From Moraxella sp. (GTDB taxonomy: Bacteria; Pseudomonadota; Gammaproteobacteria; Pseudomonadales; Moraxellaceae), in the NCBI GenBank assembly GCA_030530785.1, contig JAUMUJ010000015.1, positions 1 through 49,371 of the forward strand: a stretch of DNA of 49,371 nucleotides. Reading direction: 5' to 3'. Below the pieces are notes generated by a model, which worked only from the letters and a program-made list of their open reading frames with translations, did no database searches and had not been told where the DNA came from. Shown one piece after another: positions 19,874 through 29,956 of the stretch. How positions within the stretch are numbered: the stretch's first letter is position 1; every line of letters starts with the position of its first letter. The position numbers were made by a program, and so were the translations under genes.

Positions 19874-22007
19874 TTGGAGGGGCTGGAAGTGAGTGAGGTG
19901 AATTTCAAGGATATTGATTTAGGGGATAGATTTGATGCTGAATTTTTTAGCAAACAATCACTAGAAATAGAAAATATTTTGAAGAGAACCAATGCTACAG
20001 AATTAAGGCACTTTGGAAAGTTTGTGGCAAGTGCTTTTTATCCTTCAGCGGTTGAGTTATATCAATATGGAGAAATGCCTTTTATTCGCTGTGTTGATTG
20101 TGTCAATTTCCCATTGATTACAAGCTATCAGGAAAATTTATTTGAAAAATTACCAATTGAATTTATTAGAGAACAAAAAGGCATTAACACTTTATATAAA
20201 GGAGATATTGTTATTACAAAAGTAGGCACGCCTTGTTATGCAAGCATGATTCAAGATTATGATGAAGTTGCATTATCTCGTACTGTACTGGGAATGCAGA
20301 AAATTTCAAAAATAAATCCATATTACTTGTTGATTTTTCTGCGTTCTAAGTATGGATTTGGACAACTTTTAAGGCATAGAGAATTAACTATTCAATATCA
20401 ATTGACACTTGAAAGAACCAAGAAAATATTGGTTTATATTCCAGAAGAAAAATTCCAAAATAGAATTGAAAAAATTACTAGAGAGTATTTTGTAGCACAA
20501 GAAACAGCCCGAAATTCTTATCTTGAAGCCGAAACCCTATTATTAGAAAATCTGGGTTTACAAAATTTCCAAGCAACCAATCAATCCGTTAATATCAAAG
20601 CATTAAAAGACAGCTTTTTACAAACGGGCAGATTGGATGCGGAGTTTTATCAAGTCAAATATGAACAATATTGGAATTTAATTAAATCACAAGATTATGT
20701 ATTTATTCGTGATGAATATTTGCATATTACCCAAAAACCAGATTGGAAAAACCAAGCCTATCAATATATTGAAATCGGTGATGTGAATATTAGTGATGGC
20801 TCATATCAAGCAAATTGGGTGGAATACCAAGATTTGCCAGCTAATGCCAAAATTCAAGTCCAAAAAGGCGACATCTTGATTTCAACGGTTCGTCCTTATC
20901 GTGGTGCGGTAACAATTATTGGTGAAAATGACCAAGATTTGGTTGTGAGCGGAGCATTTACGGTATTACGCAAAAAGGAAAATTCCATTTTTAATAATGA
21001 AGTTTTAAAAGTGCTGTTACGGTCAGATTTGTATAAAGATTGGTTGTTGCAATTTAATGTAGGCACAAGCTATCCTGTTATTAAGGACGGTGATATTTTA
21101 AATTTGCCTATTCCTAAAATTCCCCCAAAAATCCAAACCCAAATCGCCAATTATGTCCGCCAAAGCAATGAATTGCGAGAACAAGCCACGCAATTATTAG
21201 CCCAAGCCAAACATAACGTAGAGACGGAAATTGAGCAAAACGCTTTACAAGAGAGAGAGAGAGAGAGAGAGACTTATAAATAAGTCTGATTATTATTTGC
21301 ATTTGGCACAATGGACTTTATTAGAATATGTGCTTATCGGTCAGTCTGACAATGTGGCGGTGCGTTCGTTATCGCAGTCATTTGGCACAAGTGGTCGGTT
21401 GGATGCAGAATATTATCAGCCCAAATTTGCACGGCTTTTTGATGTATTATCAAACGTTAAGACAGTCAAACTGGGCGAAGTGGTGGATTTACAAAAATCA
21501 GTTGAGCCTGGTTCAGAAGCCTATCAAGCGAACGGCGTGCCTTTTGTGCGGGTGGCGGATTTGTCCAAATTTGGGATTGGTCAGACGGATAAATATCTCA
21601 ATCCAGACGATTTTGGCGAGGTCATTCGCCCCAAAAAAGACACCGTTTTACTCACCAAAGACGGCACAGTCGGTATCGCTTATCGTGTGCCACAAGATTT
21701 GAATGTGATTACATCAGGGGCGATTGTGCATTTATCGCTAAAAACTGATGAGATTTTGCCCGATTATTTGGCGTTGGTGCTAAATTCGGTGGCGGTACAA
21801 CTGCAAGCCGAGCGAGATGCGGGCGGTTCAATCATTCAGCATTGGAAGCCGTCTGAGATTTTGGCGGTGGTGATTCCTGTTTTGCCAAAAGAGATTCAGC
21901 AGACAATCAGCGATAAAGTGCAGATGGGTTTTGAATTAAAAAATCAAAGCGAAATTTTACTAGAACAAGCCAAAACTTTGGTGGAAAAAGCGATAGAGCA
22001 TTATTAA
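19874..22007 (+). CDS. hsdS: HsdS-like specificity subunit, interrupted at a (GA)11 tract
   Basis: The first open part (19874-21283, 469 residues) has two target-recognition units, beginning RFDAEFF and TGRLDAEFYQ, each followed by a helical spacer. It ends in QERERERETYK and a stop just after the repeat. The second part (21231-22007, 258 codons from its own ATG) reads through the same repeat in another frame and carries a third unit, beginning SGRLDAEYYQPKF, with a spacer. Adding one GA or removing two would join them to about 710 residues. The first canonical start is a TTG at 19874, but the frame is open back to 19799 and reads SPFNNAKYQALLEGLE upstream of it, like the N-terminus of related proteins, so the true start is unsure. 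The first unit is visibly more AT-rich than the methylase, as expected of exchanged recognition domains. Confidence 0.8.
21251..21272 (+). repeat. (GA)11 dinucleotide tract inside the specificity gene
   Basis: Eleven uninterrupted GA units within coding sequence, encoding alternating Arg-Glu. Changes in unit number shift the frame between two stop-terminated forms and one that fuses to the downstream recognition unit. Confidence 0.95.
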
Positions 22008-22010
22008 CGA

Positions 22011-22298
<288 letters not shown>

Positions 22299-22389
22299 TT
22301 ACGCCATTGTTGGGGGGCTGTATATGCCATTTTTGACTAATGATTTTAAAAATTTGATAGTTTTAGCATATACTTATGCAAAATCAGCA

Positions 22390-22419
22390 TTGCCAAAAAC
22401 GTGATTTTTTGGGTATGAT
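22390..22419 (+). promoter_or_regulatory. Promoter of the DUF442 phosphatase gene
   Basis: TTGCCA (22390-22395) and TATGAT (22414-22419) with an 18-base spacer; an AAGGA ribosome site follows at 22434, 7 bases before the ATG. Confidence 0.5.
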
Positions 22420-22445
22420 ACTGTCAATTTGATAAGGAAACACCC

Positions 22446-22763
22446 ATGATTACCCCATACAAACAAATCCACCCCCAACAATGCCAACGCCTATCTGATT
22501 TGGGTTTTAAAAGCCTCATTAACCTGCGTTTTGATGATGAAACAGACGGTCAGCCTACCACCGCCGACATCTGCCACAGTGCCACATCAGTGGGACTGTC
22601 CTATCATCATTTGCCCGTTGATAACGACAGCTTGCACCTTGATACGGTGGAGCGGTTCGCTCGCATTTTAAAGGACACGCCAAAGCCTGTCATGGTGTTT
22701 TGTGGGACGGGCAATCGTGCCAAACGCTTGTATCAATGTGCCATCGTCAGTAATTTACTCTAA
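22446..22763 (+). CDS. DUF442 / TIGR01244-type phosphatase-like protein
   Basis: 105 residues, the family's normal size. The segment FKSLINLRFDDETDGQP and the catalytic loop VMVFCGTGNRA (C-x4-R) identify the protein-tyrosine-phosphatase-like DUF442 family, also found fused to beta-lactamase-like hydrolases involved in sulfide handling. The gene ends 4 bases inside the convergent pth gene. Confidence 0.75.
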   Translation: MITPYKQIHPQQCQRLSDLGFKSLINLRFDDETDGQPTTADICHSATSVGLSYHHLPVDNDSLHLDTVERFARILKDTPKPVMVFCGTGNRAKRLYQCAIVSNLL

Positions 22764-23335
22764 GGCAATTTAAAGCCGTTAGCAAGGCTGATGGCTTTTT
22801 GTTCATCTCCCTTGATGAGTAATGCCAAAGCATCTACACCACATTCTATCGCCCTATCCATATTGATACGGTCATCAAGCGTTGGCTTTGACAGCACCCA
22901 ACCGCTGACCATAGACGAATGAGCAGGTCTGCCAATGCCGACACGCAGTCGCCAAAAATCTGCCGAGATGTGTGGCGTGATGTCTTTTAAGCCGTTATGA
23001 CCGCCATGCCCACCGCCTTTTTTTAGGCGTAGGCTTCCTGCCGAGATGTCAAGCTCATCATGAGCAATGAGTATTTGGCTTGGCTGTATGCCATAAAATT
23101 TAGCAAAAGGGGCAACCGCCATGCCAGAGCGGTTCATATAAGTGGCAGGCTTAATCAAACGCACGTCCGAACCAAACACCACCCCACGCCCCACATCGCC
23201 ATGAAATTTTTTGTCGTGGCTCATCGTGATGCCAAATTTATCACACAAAGCATCCACAAACCAAAACCCCGCATTATGGCGAGTGTCTTGATACTCTGCC
23301 CCGACATTGCCCAAGCCGACTATTAGTTTTATCAT
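22760..23335 (-). CDS. pth: Peptidyl-tRNA hydrolase
   Basis: 191 residues. Family signatures are LIVGLGNVGAEYQDTRHNAG with the catalytic histidine near residue 21, and KPATYMNRSG, HDELDISAG, GGGHGGHNGLKDI. Releases tRNA from stalled peptidyl-tRNA. Downstream of rplY on the same strand, the usual rplY-pth order, but a terminator hairpin stands between them. Confidence 0.97.
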   Translation of the reverse strand: MIKLIVGLGNVGAEYQDTRHNAGFWFVDALCDKFGITMSHDKKFHGDVGRGVVFGSDVRLIKPATYMNRSGMAVAPFAKFYGIQPSQILIAHDELDISAGSLRLKKGGGHGGHNGLKDITPHISADFWRLRVGIGRPAHSSMVSGWVLSKPTLDDRINMDRAIECGVDALALLIKGDEQKAISLANGFKLP

Positions 23336-23357
23336 ACTTTTCTCATTTTTACCAACA

Positions 23358-23388
23358 AAAAAGCCAACAGATGACCCATTGGCTTTTT
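23358..23388. terminator. Terminator between rplY and pth
   Basis: AAAAAGCCAA (23358-23367) pairs with TTGGCTTTTT (23379-23388). On the minus strand it ends rplY and may attenuate pth. Confidence 0.65.
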
Positions 23389-23402
23389 ATGATGAGTGCA
23401 AA

Positions 23403-23693
23403 TTACGCACGCATAAAATCAACGTGTAGTGGCACGCCTTTTGATGGGTGGCGTTGTAATGCTTGAATGGTAACGGTTTCGTTACCGCCTTCTAGGGTTA
23501 GGGTGATGGTGCTGGTAAAAAAGGCATCTTCTTGTAAGGCACGCACCAACTCGTTGTTTTTGACGGCAATGGCAACAGGCTCACCTTTACCATAAACGAT
23601 GGCAGGGATAAGATTTTGTTTACGCAGGCGGCGGCTCGCACCTTTGCCCTGCAAATCATCAGAACGCACGATGGCAGTCAGAGTAAAGCTCAT
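23403..23693 (-). CDS. rplY: 50S ribosomal protein L25 (short form)
   Basis: 96 residues from the ATG at 23693, with AAGGA 10 bases upstream; the longer open frame to 23756 is not used. Signatures are RSDDLQGKGASRRLRKQNL near the N-terminus, IPAIVYGKG and the C-terminal HVDFMRA. Binds 5S rRNA. It is the short E. coli-type protein without the CTC extension domain. Confidence 0.95.
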   Translation of the reverse strand: MSFTLTAIVRSDDLQGKGASRRLRKQNLIPAIVYGKGEPVAIAVKNNELVRALQEDAFFTSTITLTLEGGNETVTIQALQRHPSKGVPLHVDFMRA

Positions 23694-23823
23694 GGGGTTT
23701 TTCCTTATGAGTGATAAACAACCCAACTTGCGACCAGTTGGGACTAAACGGTGCATTTTAGGTTATTTTTGATAAAAAATCAACCCCACCACCACCCAAA
23801 AATGATGAGTTTTTGCTTTTTGG

Positions 23824-23853
23824 TTGCAAGATGGCAAATGGCAAGGCTATAAT
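23824..23853 (+). promoter_or_regulatory. Promoter of putP
   Basis: TTGCAA (23824-23829) and TATAAT (23848-23853) with an 18-base spacer, 46 bases before the putP start. Confidence 0.55.
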
Positions 23854-23899
23854 AACGCATTTTAACCGTTTTAAATTCAACAACTTCACAGGAGACCAC

Positions 23900-25399
23900 A
23901 TGGGACAGGTGGATTTTGGCGTGTGGGTATCATTGGTGATTTATTTTTTACTGATGATTGCCATTGGGATTTATGCTTATTTTAAACAAAAAAATGACGT
24001 GGAAGGCTATATGCTCGGCGGTCGCAATCTGTCGCCTGCGGTTACGGCACTGTCGGCGGGTGCGTCTGATATGTCAGGGTGGCTACTGCTTGGTCTGCCC
24101 GGCTATATGTATGCCTCAGGCATTGTGAGTTTTTGGATAGCAGGTGGCTTGACCATCGGGGCATTTGCCAATTATCTCTTGGTCGCCCCACGTCTGCGAA
24201 TTTATACCGAAATTGCAGGCAATGCCATCACTTTGCCTGACTTTTTTGCCAACCGCTTTGATGACAAAACACACGCTTTGCGTATCACGTCCGCCATCGT
24301 GGTCATCGTATTTTTTACCGTTTATACGGCGGCAAGTCTTGTCGGGGGCGGTAAGCTATTTGAAAACTCGCTGGGGCTAAGCTATGAGCTGGGTCTGTGG
24401 GTAACGGCGGGCGTGGTCGTGGCTTATACGCTGTTTGGTGGCTTTTTGGCGGTGAGTTTGACGGACTTTGTACAAGGGGTCATCATGCTGGTTGCCATGC
24501 TACTTGTGCCGTTTGTGGCATTTGGTGAGATTGGTGGCATTTTACAAGGCATTGAGACCACCAAAACCGTCAATCCTGAACTGTTTAACATCACAAGTGG
24601 CGTGAGTATCATGGGGGTCATCTCGCTCATGGCGTGGGGGCTTGGTTATTTTGGGCAACCACACATCATCGTGCGATTTATGGCACTTCGCTCACACAAA
24701 GACGTGCCTGTGGCGTGTGGTATCGGCATGAGCTGGATGGTGCTAAGTTTGATTGGGGCGTTAATGGTGGGCTTGTCGGGGGTGGCTTATATTCACAATA
24801 AAGGCATGACGCTTGATGACCCAGAGACCATTTTTTTGGTGTTCTCTCAACTGCTGTTTCACCCTTTGATTGGCGGATTTTTGCTTGCGGCAATTTTGGC
24901 AGCGATTATGAGTACCATTTCAAGCCAGCTACTGGTTGTGTCAAGCTCGCTGACCCGTGATGTTTATAAGCTGTTTTTGGACAAAGAAGCGTCCGAAGCC
25001 CGTCAAGTACTGGTTGGTCGCATCTCGGTGGTGGCGGTTGCTCTGCTGTCCATCATGATTGCAGGCAACAAAAACAGCTCGGTGCTAGAACTGGTCTCGC
25101 ACGCATGGGCAGGTTTTGGTGCGTCCTTTGGCCCTTTGGTGTTGTTTAGCTTGATGTGGAAACGCATGAACCGCTTTGGGGCGTTGGCAGGCATGATTGT
25201 TGGGGCTTTGACCGTCATCATCTGGGTCTATGGTGGCATTACCATCGGGGGCGAACCTGCCAACAAAGTCATCTACGCCATCATGCCTGGATTTGTGGCA
25301 AGTGCCATCGCCACAGTTGTGGTCAGTCTGATGAGTACCCCACCCGACCAAGCCATTTGCGATAAATTTGACCAAATGAACCAAAAACTTCACAGTTAA
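23900..25399 (+). CDS. putP: Sodium/proline symporter
   Basis: 499 residues from the ATG at 23900, which has AGGAG 8 bases upstream; the open frame starting at 23813 overlaps the promoter. About 13 membrane segments of the sodium:solute symporter family. Strong PutP signatures: YFKQKNDVEGYMLGGRNLSP, ALSAGASDMSGWLLLGLPG and WGLGYFGQPHIIVRFMALR. Takes up proline with sodium across the inner membrane. No putA is in the window. Confidence 0.95.
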   Translation: MGQVDFGVWVSLVIYFLLMIAIGIYAYFKQKNDVEGYMLGGRNLSPAVTALSAGASDMSGWLLLGLPGYMYASGIVSFWIAGGLTIGAFANYLLVAPRLRIYTEIAGNAITLPDFFANRFDDKTHALRITSAIVVIVFFTVYTAASLVGGGKLFENSLGLSYELGLWVTAGVVVAYTLFGGFLAVSLTDFVQGVIMLVAMLLVPFVAFGEIGGILQGIETTKTVNPELFNITSGVSIMGVISLMAWGLGYFGQPHIIVRFMALRSHKDVPVACGIGMSWMVLSLIGALMVGLSGVAYIHNKGMTLDDPETIFLVFSQLLFHPLIGGFLLAAILAAIMSTISSQLLVVSSSLTRDVYKLFLDKEASEARQVLVGRISVVAVALLSIMIAGNKNSSVLELVSHAWAGFGASFGPLVLFSLMWKRMNRFGALAGMIVGALTVIIWVYGGITIGGEPANKVIYAIMPGFVASAIATVVVSLMSTPPDQAICDKFDQMNQKLHS

Positions 25400-25481
25400 T
25401 TACACTTTCACACAACTTGGTAATATCATTTTAACAAATGACCATTACAATGAAATTATCGTCAAATTTGGAGTATTTTTG

Positions 25482-25697
25482 ATGAAATACTTACCGCTTA
25501 TCCTAACCGCTCTTTTGGCATTGTCCGCCCATGCCAATGAGCCACCTAAAGAACCGCCCAAAGGCACAAATCCCGCCTTGGAGCAAGCCTTGGCAGAGTG
25601 CCGTGCCATCATAGATGGCAAAAAAGACCGTTTGGCGTTTGATGGGTGCATGAAAGGCAAGGGCTTTGACCGCCCAAAAGACAAGCCAAAACCCTAA
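25482..25697 (+). CDS. Small secreted protein with two cysteines
   Basis: 71 residues from the ATG at 25482 (GGAG 9 bases upstream). Signal peptide MKYLPLILTALLALSAHA, then a proline/lysine-rich segment (EPPKEPPKG) and a short helical part with cysteines in ALAECRAI and FDGCMKG. Similar short PsiF-like or hypothetical periplasmic proteins exist, but I do not claim a family. Followed by a clear terminator. Confidence 0.65.
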   Translation: MKYLPLILTALLALSAHANEPPKEPPKGTNPALEQALAECRAIIDGKKDRLAFDGCMKGKGFDRPKDKPKP

Positions 25698-25705
25698 TAA
25701 AAAAT

Positions 25706-25728
25706 GGGGCAAATCGCCCCGTTTTTTT
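25706..25728. terminator. Bidirectional terminator
   Basis: GGGGC and GCCCC pair around a 5-base loop (25706-25720), with seven T residues after it, between the convergent small secreted protein gene and the rubredoxin reductase gene. Confidence 0.65.
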
Positions 25729-27064
25729 ATTGAGCCATTTTTACGCTGACTTTGGCAAGTTCTTCGCCCTGCTCGGTCATGATGGCAGACAGTTCGTTTT
25801 GGTCATCTTGGGTGATTTGCCAATCGCCTGTGGCTTTGGGGTTGCCATTGGCGATGACGTTGATGGATTTGTTTTTTAAGCGTATCATGGGAGGCTTATG
25901 CACATAACCTGCATGAGCCAAGCCCAGCACTTCATGAGCGATGGCGGTCGCTTGGGAGCGGTGAGGGGCGACATAACGACATGGCATACCATCAATGCTG
26001 ATACAGTCGCCGAGTGCATAAATGTCAGGCACGCTGGTTTGCAGTGTTTGGGGATTAACCACAATGCCTGTTTGTTTATGAAATACCACGCCTGCTCGGC
26101 TTGGCAGTCGCTCATCTACGACAAGCCCTGTCGCCACGATGACCTCATCGGCATACAGTGGCGTACTTTGATTGCTTTCACAATCCAAAAGGTCAATCTG
26201 ATAACCCTTATCGGTGGCAGACACCCCTTGCACCATGCTAAACCCAAGCCAGTGAATGCCCAGCCCCTGTATCGCTTGTAGTACCCGCTCACCCACCACT
26301 TTGGGGAACATGGCAGACAAAGGGCGGGGACTTACGTCAATCAAACTGACAGTAAGACCTGCGTTTGCCAAATCTTCGGCAAGCTCCACGCCCACCATGC
26401 CCGCTCCCACGATGGCAACACTCTTGGCGTGGGTAAGTCGCTCTTGTAGGTCGCCAAATTTATCCAAATGATTGACGTGCCATGCCATGTCTTTGGCGAT
26501 GGTCGGTGGATAGGCAGGGTTTGCCCCAACCGCCAGCACCAGCTTGTCATACGCCACGTTGCCCCGAGTGGTGGAGAGCACTTTGGCATGGCTGTCTATG
26601 TTGGTAACAAAAGTATGTGCCAGTAGCGTGATGCCATTATCTTGAGCGGACTGCTCGCCTGTGGTGCGTACCAAATCAGTACGTTTTTTGCCCTGAGAGA
26701 TGGCAACAGACAGCATGGGCTTATGATAGCGGTCAGCACTGTCGGCACTGATGAGCGTGATATTGATGTCTTTATCCAACGCACGAACAGCATCCACCAC
26801 CGCCCAACCTGCCAAACCTGCCCCCACGATGACCAAACCCCGCTTGGTGCGGTCAAAGACGACAGCAGGAGCGGTTTGGGTGTCTTCATAAGGCTCAAAA
26901 TCGCTTTTACTCACACCACAAAGCGGACACACCCAGTCATCAGGAATGTCTTCAAAACGAGTACCTGCTGGCAAGCCGTCTTCGGGGTCGCCTAAGGCTT
27001 CATCATAGATGTAACCACAAGCACGGCAGATGAATTTTTTAAAGGGGGCGTTTTTATCGGTCAT
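25727..27064 (-). CDS. Rubredoxin-rubredoxin reductase fusion protein
   Basis: 445 residues. Residues 8-60 are a complete rubredoxin with both iron-binding pairs ([10 protein letters not shown] and [13 protein letters not shown]). Residues 75-445 are a FAD/NADH-dependent rubredoxin reductase with the dinucleotide motifs [10 protein letters not shown] near 77 and [16 protein letters not shown] near 218. In Acinetobacter and Pseudomonas the two parts (RubA, RubB) are separate proteins; here they are joined by a linker of about 15 residues. It passes electrons from NADH to alkane hydroxylase or to oxidative-stress enzymes; no alkane hydroxylase gene is in the window. The next gene is an acyl-CoA dehydrogenase-like gene on the same strand. 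Confidence 0.9.
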   Translation of the reverse strand: MTDKNAPFKKFICRACGYIYDEALGDPEDGLPAGTRFEDIPDDWVCPLCGVSKSDFEPYEDTQTAPAVVFDRTKRGLVIVGAGLAGWAVVDAVRALDKDINITLISADSADRYHKPMLSVAISQGKKRTDLVRTTGEQSAQDNGITLLAHTFVTNIDSHAKVLSTTRGNVAYDKLVLAVGANPAYPPTIAKDMAWHVNHLDKFGDLQERLTHAKSVAIVGAGMVGVELAEDLANAGLTVSLIDVSPRPLSAMFPKVVGERVLQAIQGLGIHWLGFSMVQGVSATDKGYQIDLLDCESNQSTPLYADEVIVATGLVVDERLPSRAGVVFHKQTGIVVNPQTLQTSVPDIYALGDCISIDGMPCRYVAPHRSQATAIAHEVLGLAHAGYVHKPPMIRLKNKSINVIANGNPKATGDWQITQDDQNELSAIMTEQGEELAKVSVKMAQ

Positions 27065-27134
27065 GATTTACCTTTGGCGGATTGATATTATCTTTAAACC
27101 AATTAAGACGGGCATTTGTAAAAATGCCCTGTCA

Positions 27135-28253
27135 TCAGATAAAATATTCAATGGGCTTAACCTTTGGCTCGCTCATCAGCTGATGAGACAGATAGCGAAT
27201 GTGCTTGATGGCAGGCGTTACAATCGCCACAAAGTGAGCTTCACGGATACGGCGTTGGGGGTAAGCGGTCATCACATAGCCTTTTGCTCCTTGATGAAGC
27301 AAGGCAGACTGCGTGGCTTTTAAGGCAAGTACTGCCCCTTGTTGGCGAGCGTCTAGCACGTCCAAGAAAAAATCCTTATGCGTCTCAAAGGGCGTCTTGG
27401 CAAGACTTAGTGTCTTTGCCACCAGACCATCTAACTCTAACGACAAACTGCCCACTTGGTCTTCTAAAAAGGCATTACTCACCGCCGTGCCGTGCTTGAT
27501 GTCGTCTATCGCCCCCATGATGACCCCTGCCCCGATACCCAGTTGCATAAGCACAAACGCCCCACGAATGCGAGCGATAAAGTCCTTACAAGGGTTGGCA
27601 ATGATGTCGTCTTTGGGGACGATGTAATCGCCCAGCTCAATCCGCCAAGTGCTAGACCCTTCCATGCCACTGAATGTCGGGCAAGCGTGCAGTTGCCATT
27701 GTCCTGCCCGCTCATCGTCAAATTTGAGCACAAAAAACACTTCATCGTCCGTGCCGTCTATTTTTGCCACCGCACCGCAGTACTGATGGGGGGCGATGTG
27801 GCTAATCCACGGCAATGTACCCGAGACACGATAGCCCGTGCCGTCTGGGATAGCGGTCAAAATCATCTGCTCAATGTTCGCCCAAGTTTTCATGGGATTG
27901 GACAGAGCCGTACCGCCAAAGGTGTCAGCAAGAGTGTGCGGTTTGAGCATTTGGCGTTTTAGGGTTTCGTTATCCGATTGGTCAAGATATAATCCCATGA
28001 CCTGATGACACCATGTAACAAAAGCACTCGTGCCACACACTCGCCCGACATTGGCATTTGCCAAAATCGCCAAATCCAAGCGGTTGCCATATTCGTTCAA
28101 ATGAGGGGCAAACAGCCCTGCCTTGCCCAGTTTTTCAAGCTCCGCCAAGGGATAATAGCCCTTGTCAATCTCCATGACCTTAGGGGCAAGATGAGTGTTG
28201 GCAAGATGGGAGATGTCATCTAAAAAAGCGGATTGGTTGGCAAAATCAAACAT
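27135..28253 (-). CDS. Acyl-CoA dehydrogenase family protein
   Basis: 372 residues of the acyl-CoA dehydrogenase fold: an N-terminal helical part, a middle beta domain with GYRVSGTLPWISHI and ACPTFSGMEGSSTWRIEL, and a C-terminal helical bundle with ALKATQSALLHQGAKGYVM. The last part resembles the ACAD helix that holds FAD near a catalytic glutamate, but I cannot place the base with certainty. The substrate is unknown. It lies 70 bases upstream of the rubredoxin reductase gene on the same strand, so electron transfer between the two is possible. Confidence 0.8.
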   Translation of the reverse strand: MFDFANQSAFLDDISHLANTHLAPKVMEIDKGYYPLAELEKLGKAGLFAPHLNEYGNRLDLAILANANVGRVCGTSAFVTWCHQVMGLYLDQSDNETLKRQMLKPHTLADTFGGTALSNPMKTWANIEQMILTAIPDGTGYRVSGTLPWISHIAPHQYCGAVAKIDGTDDEVFFVLKFDDERAGQWQLHACPTFSGMEGSSTWRIELGDYIVPKDDIIANPCKDFIARIRGAFVLMQLGIGAGVIMGAIDDIKHGTAVSNAFLEDQVGSLSLELDGLVAKTLSLAKTPFETHKDFFLDVLDARQQGAVLALKATQSALLHQGAKGYVMTAYPQRRIREAHFVAIVTPAIKHIRYLSHQLMSEPKVKPIEYFI

Positions 28254-28397
28254 GGCTAGCTCTTTATGAATTTTAAGAATAACGGCTCATTGTAAACGCC
28301 CAATCTGTGCTTGTCAATATTAAGGGTGGTGGGAACATGATGAATTTTTGGAATAACGATTTATGATGATTACCAAAAATCTCATTGTTTTGGCTCA

Positions 28398-28823
28398 TCA
28401 AAAAGGCTTGACCACCACCAACATCACCACCGCAATCAAGACAAAAACGGGCAACTCATTAAACCACCGCCAATAGACGTGACTTTTAAACTTGGGGTTA
28501 TCCACAAGGCGAACACGAAAGCGACCACACATCAAGTGATAAACGGTCAGTAGCACCACAAGAGTGATTTTGGCGTGTAGCCAGCCTTGTGTTTTGTAGA
28601 TTTGCCAGTTCATGACAACCATAGACAGCCCCAGTATCCATGTGGCTATCATGGACGGGGTCATAATCCCCCGATACAGCTTACGCTCCATGATGACAAA
28701 CCGCTCTTGGCTGATTTTATCATCACTCATGGCATGATAGACGAATAAACGGGGCAAATAAAAAATCCCCGAAAACCAGCAAACCATCGCAATGATGTGA
28801 AAGGCTTTGATGTATTCAAACAT
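28398..28823 (-). CDS. hemJ: Protoporphyrinogen oxidase HemJ
   Basis: 141 residues from the ATG at 28823 (MFEYIKAFHIIAMVCWFSG), with four membrane segments. The conserved histidine in KAFHIIAMVCWFSGIFYLPR and the C-terminal RWFNELPVFVLI are HemJ hallmarks. Converts protoporphyrinogen IX to protoporphyrin IX in haem synthesis. It starts 15 bases after the bioB stop, so the two are probably cotranscribed. Confidence 0.9.
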   Translation of the reverse strand: MFEYIKAFHIIAMVCWFSGIFYLPRLFVYHAMSDDKISQERFVIMERKLYRGIMTPSMIATWILGLSMVVMNWQIYKTQGWLHAKITLVVLLTVYHLMCGRFRVRLVDNPKFKSHVYWRWFNELPVFVLIAVVMLVVVKPF

Positions 28824-28838
28824 AATATTCAAATCTCA

Positions 28839-29891
28839 TCATGCTGATAAAGGACAGCCTTGTGGCAGTTCGTCAATCTCTGCCTTGCCCGTCATGGCAT
28901 TGATGATTTTGGGCTTAGGGGCAGGTTTTTCGGCGACAAGCCCAAGCATTGCCATTAGGCGGTCATCGTTGGCTTGGGATTGGTTGCCTGTGGTCAAAAG
29001 TTTATCACCATAAAAGAATGAGTTCGCCCCCGCCATAAATGCCAACGCCTGCTCGCCATCTGTTAGACTCTCACGCCCTGCCGACAGACGCACATAGCTG
29101 GTCGGACAACAAATGCGAGTAACGGCAATTGTACGTATCCACTCAATGACGGGCAGTTTGCCCTCTGCCAAAACCTTATCGCCAAGTGGTGTGCCTTTAA
29201 TGGGGACAAGTAGGTTCACAGGAATGGATTGGGGCGGTATGGGCATCTGTGTCAGCTCATGTATCCAATCAATCCTATCATCACGGCTTTCACCCATGCC
29301 CACGATAGAGCCACTGCATACGTTAATGCCAGCGTTGCGAACGTGTTCTAAGGTCTGCAAACGGTCATCATATGAGCGGGTACTGGTTACCTGAGAGTAG
29401 TAATTACGAGACGTATCAAGATTGTGATTATAATAATCAAGCCCAGCGTCCGCCAGCGTCTGGGCTTGCTCGGGCTTTAACATACCCAAGGTCATGCACG
29501 TCTCTAAGCCCAATGCCTTGACTTCACGGATAAGCTCCACAAGATAGGGCATATCTTTGGCTGATGGGTGTTTCCACGCTGCTCCCATACAAAAACGAGA
29601 CGACCCTGACGCTTTGGCACGCTTTGCCGATGCCAGCACTTTTTGGAGTTCAAGGCGTTTTTCGGCTTCTAAGCCTGTTTTATCTCGATGATGACCCGAC
29701 TGCGAGCAGTAGCCACAGTCTTCAGGGCAGTTGCCTGTTTTGATGGATAACAAGGTACTGATTTGCACTTCGTTGGCATTAAAGTGCTGACGATGGACAC
29801 TCTGGGCTTGCATGAGCAAATCCATGAGTGGCAAATCAAACAAGCGAGCGATGGCTTCTCTGCTGTGTGTTGGGGTAAAATTGCTCATCAT
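28839..29891 (-). CDS. bioB: Biotin synthase
   Basis: 350 residues, normal length. Radical-SAM cluster [11 protein letters not shown] near residues 54-64, and the family segments [24 protein letters not shown] and the C-terminal [12 protein letters not shown]. Inserts sulfur into dethiobiotin. Other biotin genes are not in the window. Confidence 0.97.
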   Translation of the reverse strand: MMSNFTPTHSREAIARLFDLPLMDLLMQAQSVHRQHFNANEVQISTLLSIKTGNCPEDCGYCSQSGHHRDKTGLEAEKRLELQKVLASAKRAKASGSSRFCMGAAWKHPSAKDMPYLVELIREVKALGLETCMTLGMLKPEQAQTLADAGLDYYNHNLDTSRNYYSQVTSTRSYDDRLQTLEHVRNAGINVCSGSIVGMGESRDDRIDWIHELTQMPIPPQSIPVNLLVPIKGTPLGDKVLAEGKLPVIEWIRTIAVTRICCPTSYVRLSAGRESLTDGEQALAFMAGANSFFYGDKLLTTGNQSQANDDRLMAMLGLVAEKPAPKPKIINAMTGKAEIDELPQGCPLSA

Positions 29892-29956
29892 CTTCCTAAA
29901 ATCACAGTAAACAAACGTTCAATTCTACCCAACTTCCCATAAAATAGCAACCTGTT

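Noticed and set aside
21251-21272. GA tract as a CRISPR or tandem-repeat array
   Set aside because: It is a plain dinucleotide repeat with no spacers.
21231-22007. Third recognition unit as an independent gene with its own ATG
   Set aside because: The ATG lies inside the preceding coding frame upstream of the GA tract, without a ribosome site; it is better seen as the switched-off end of the specificity gene.
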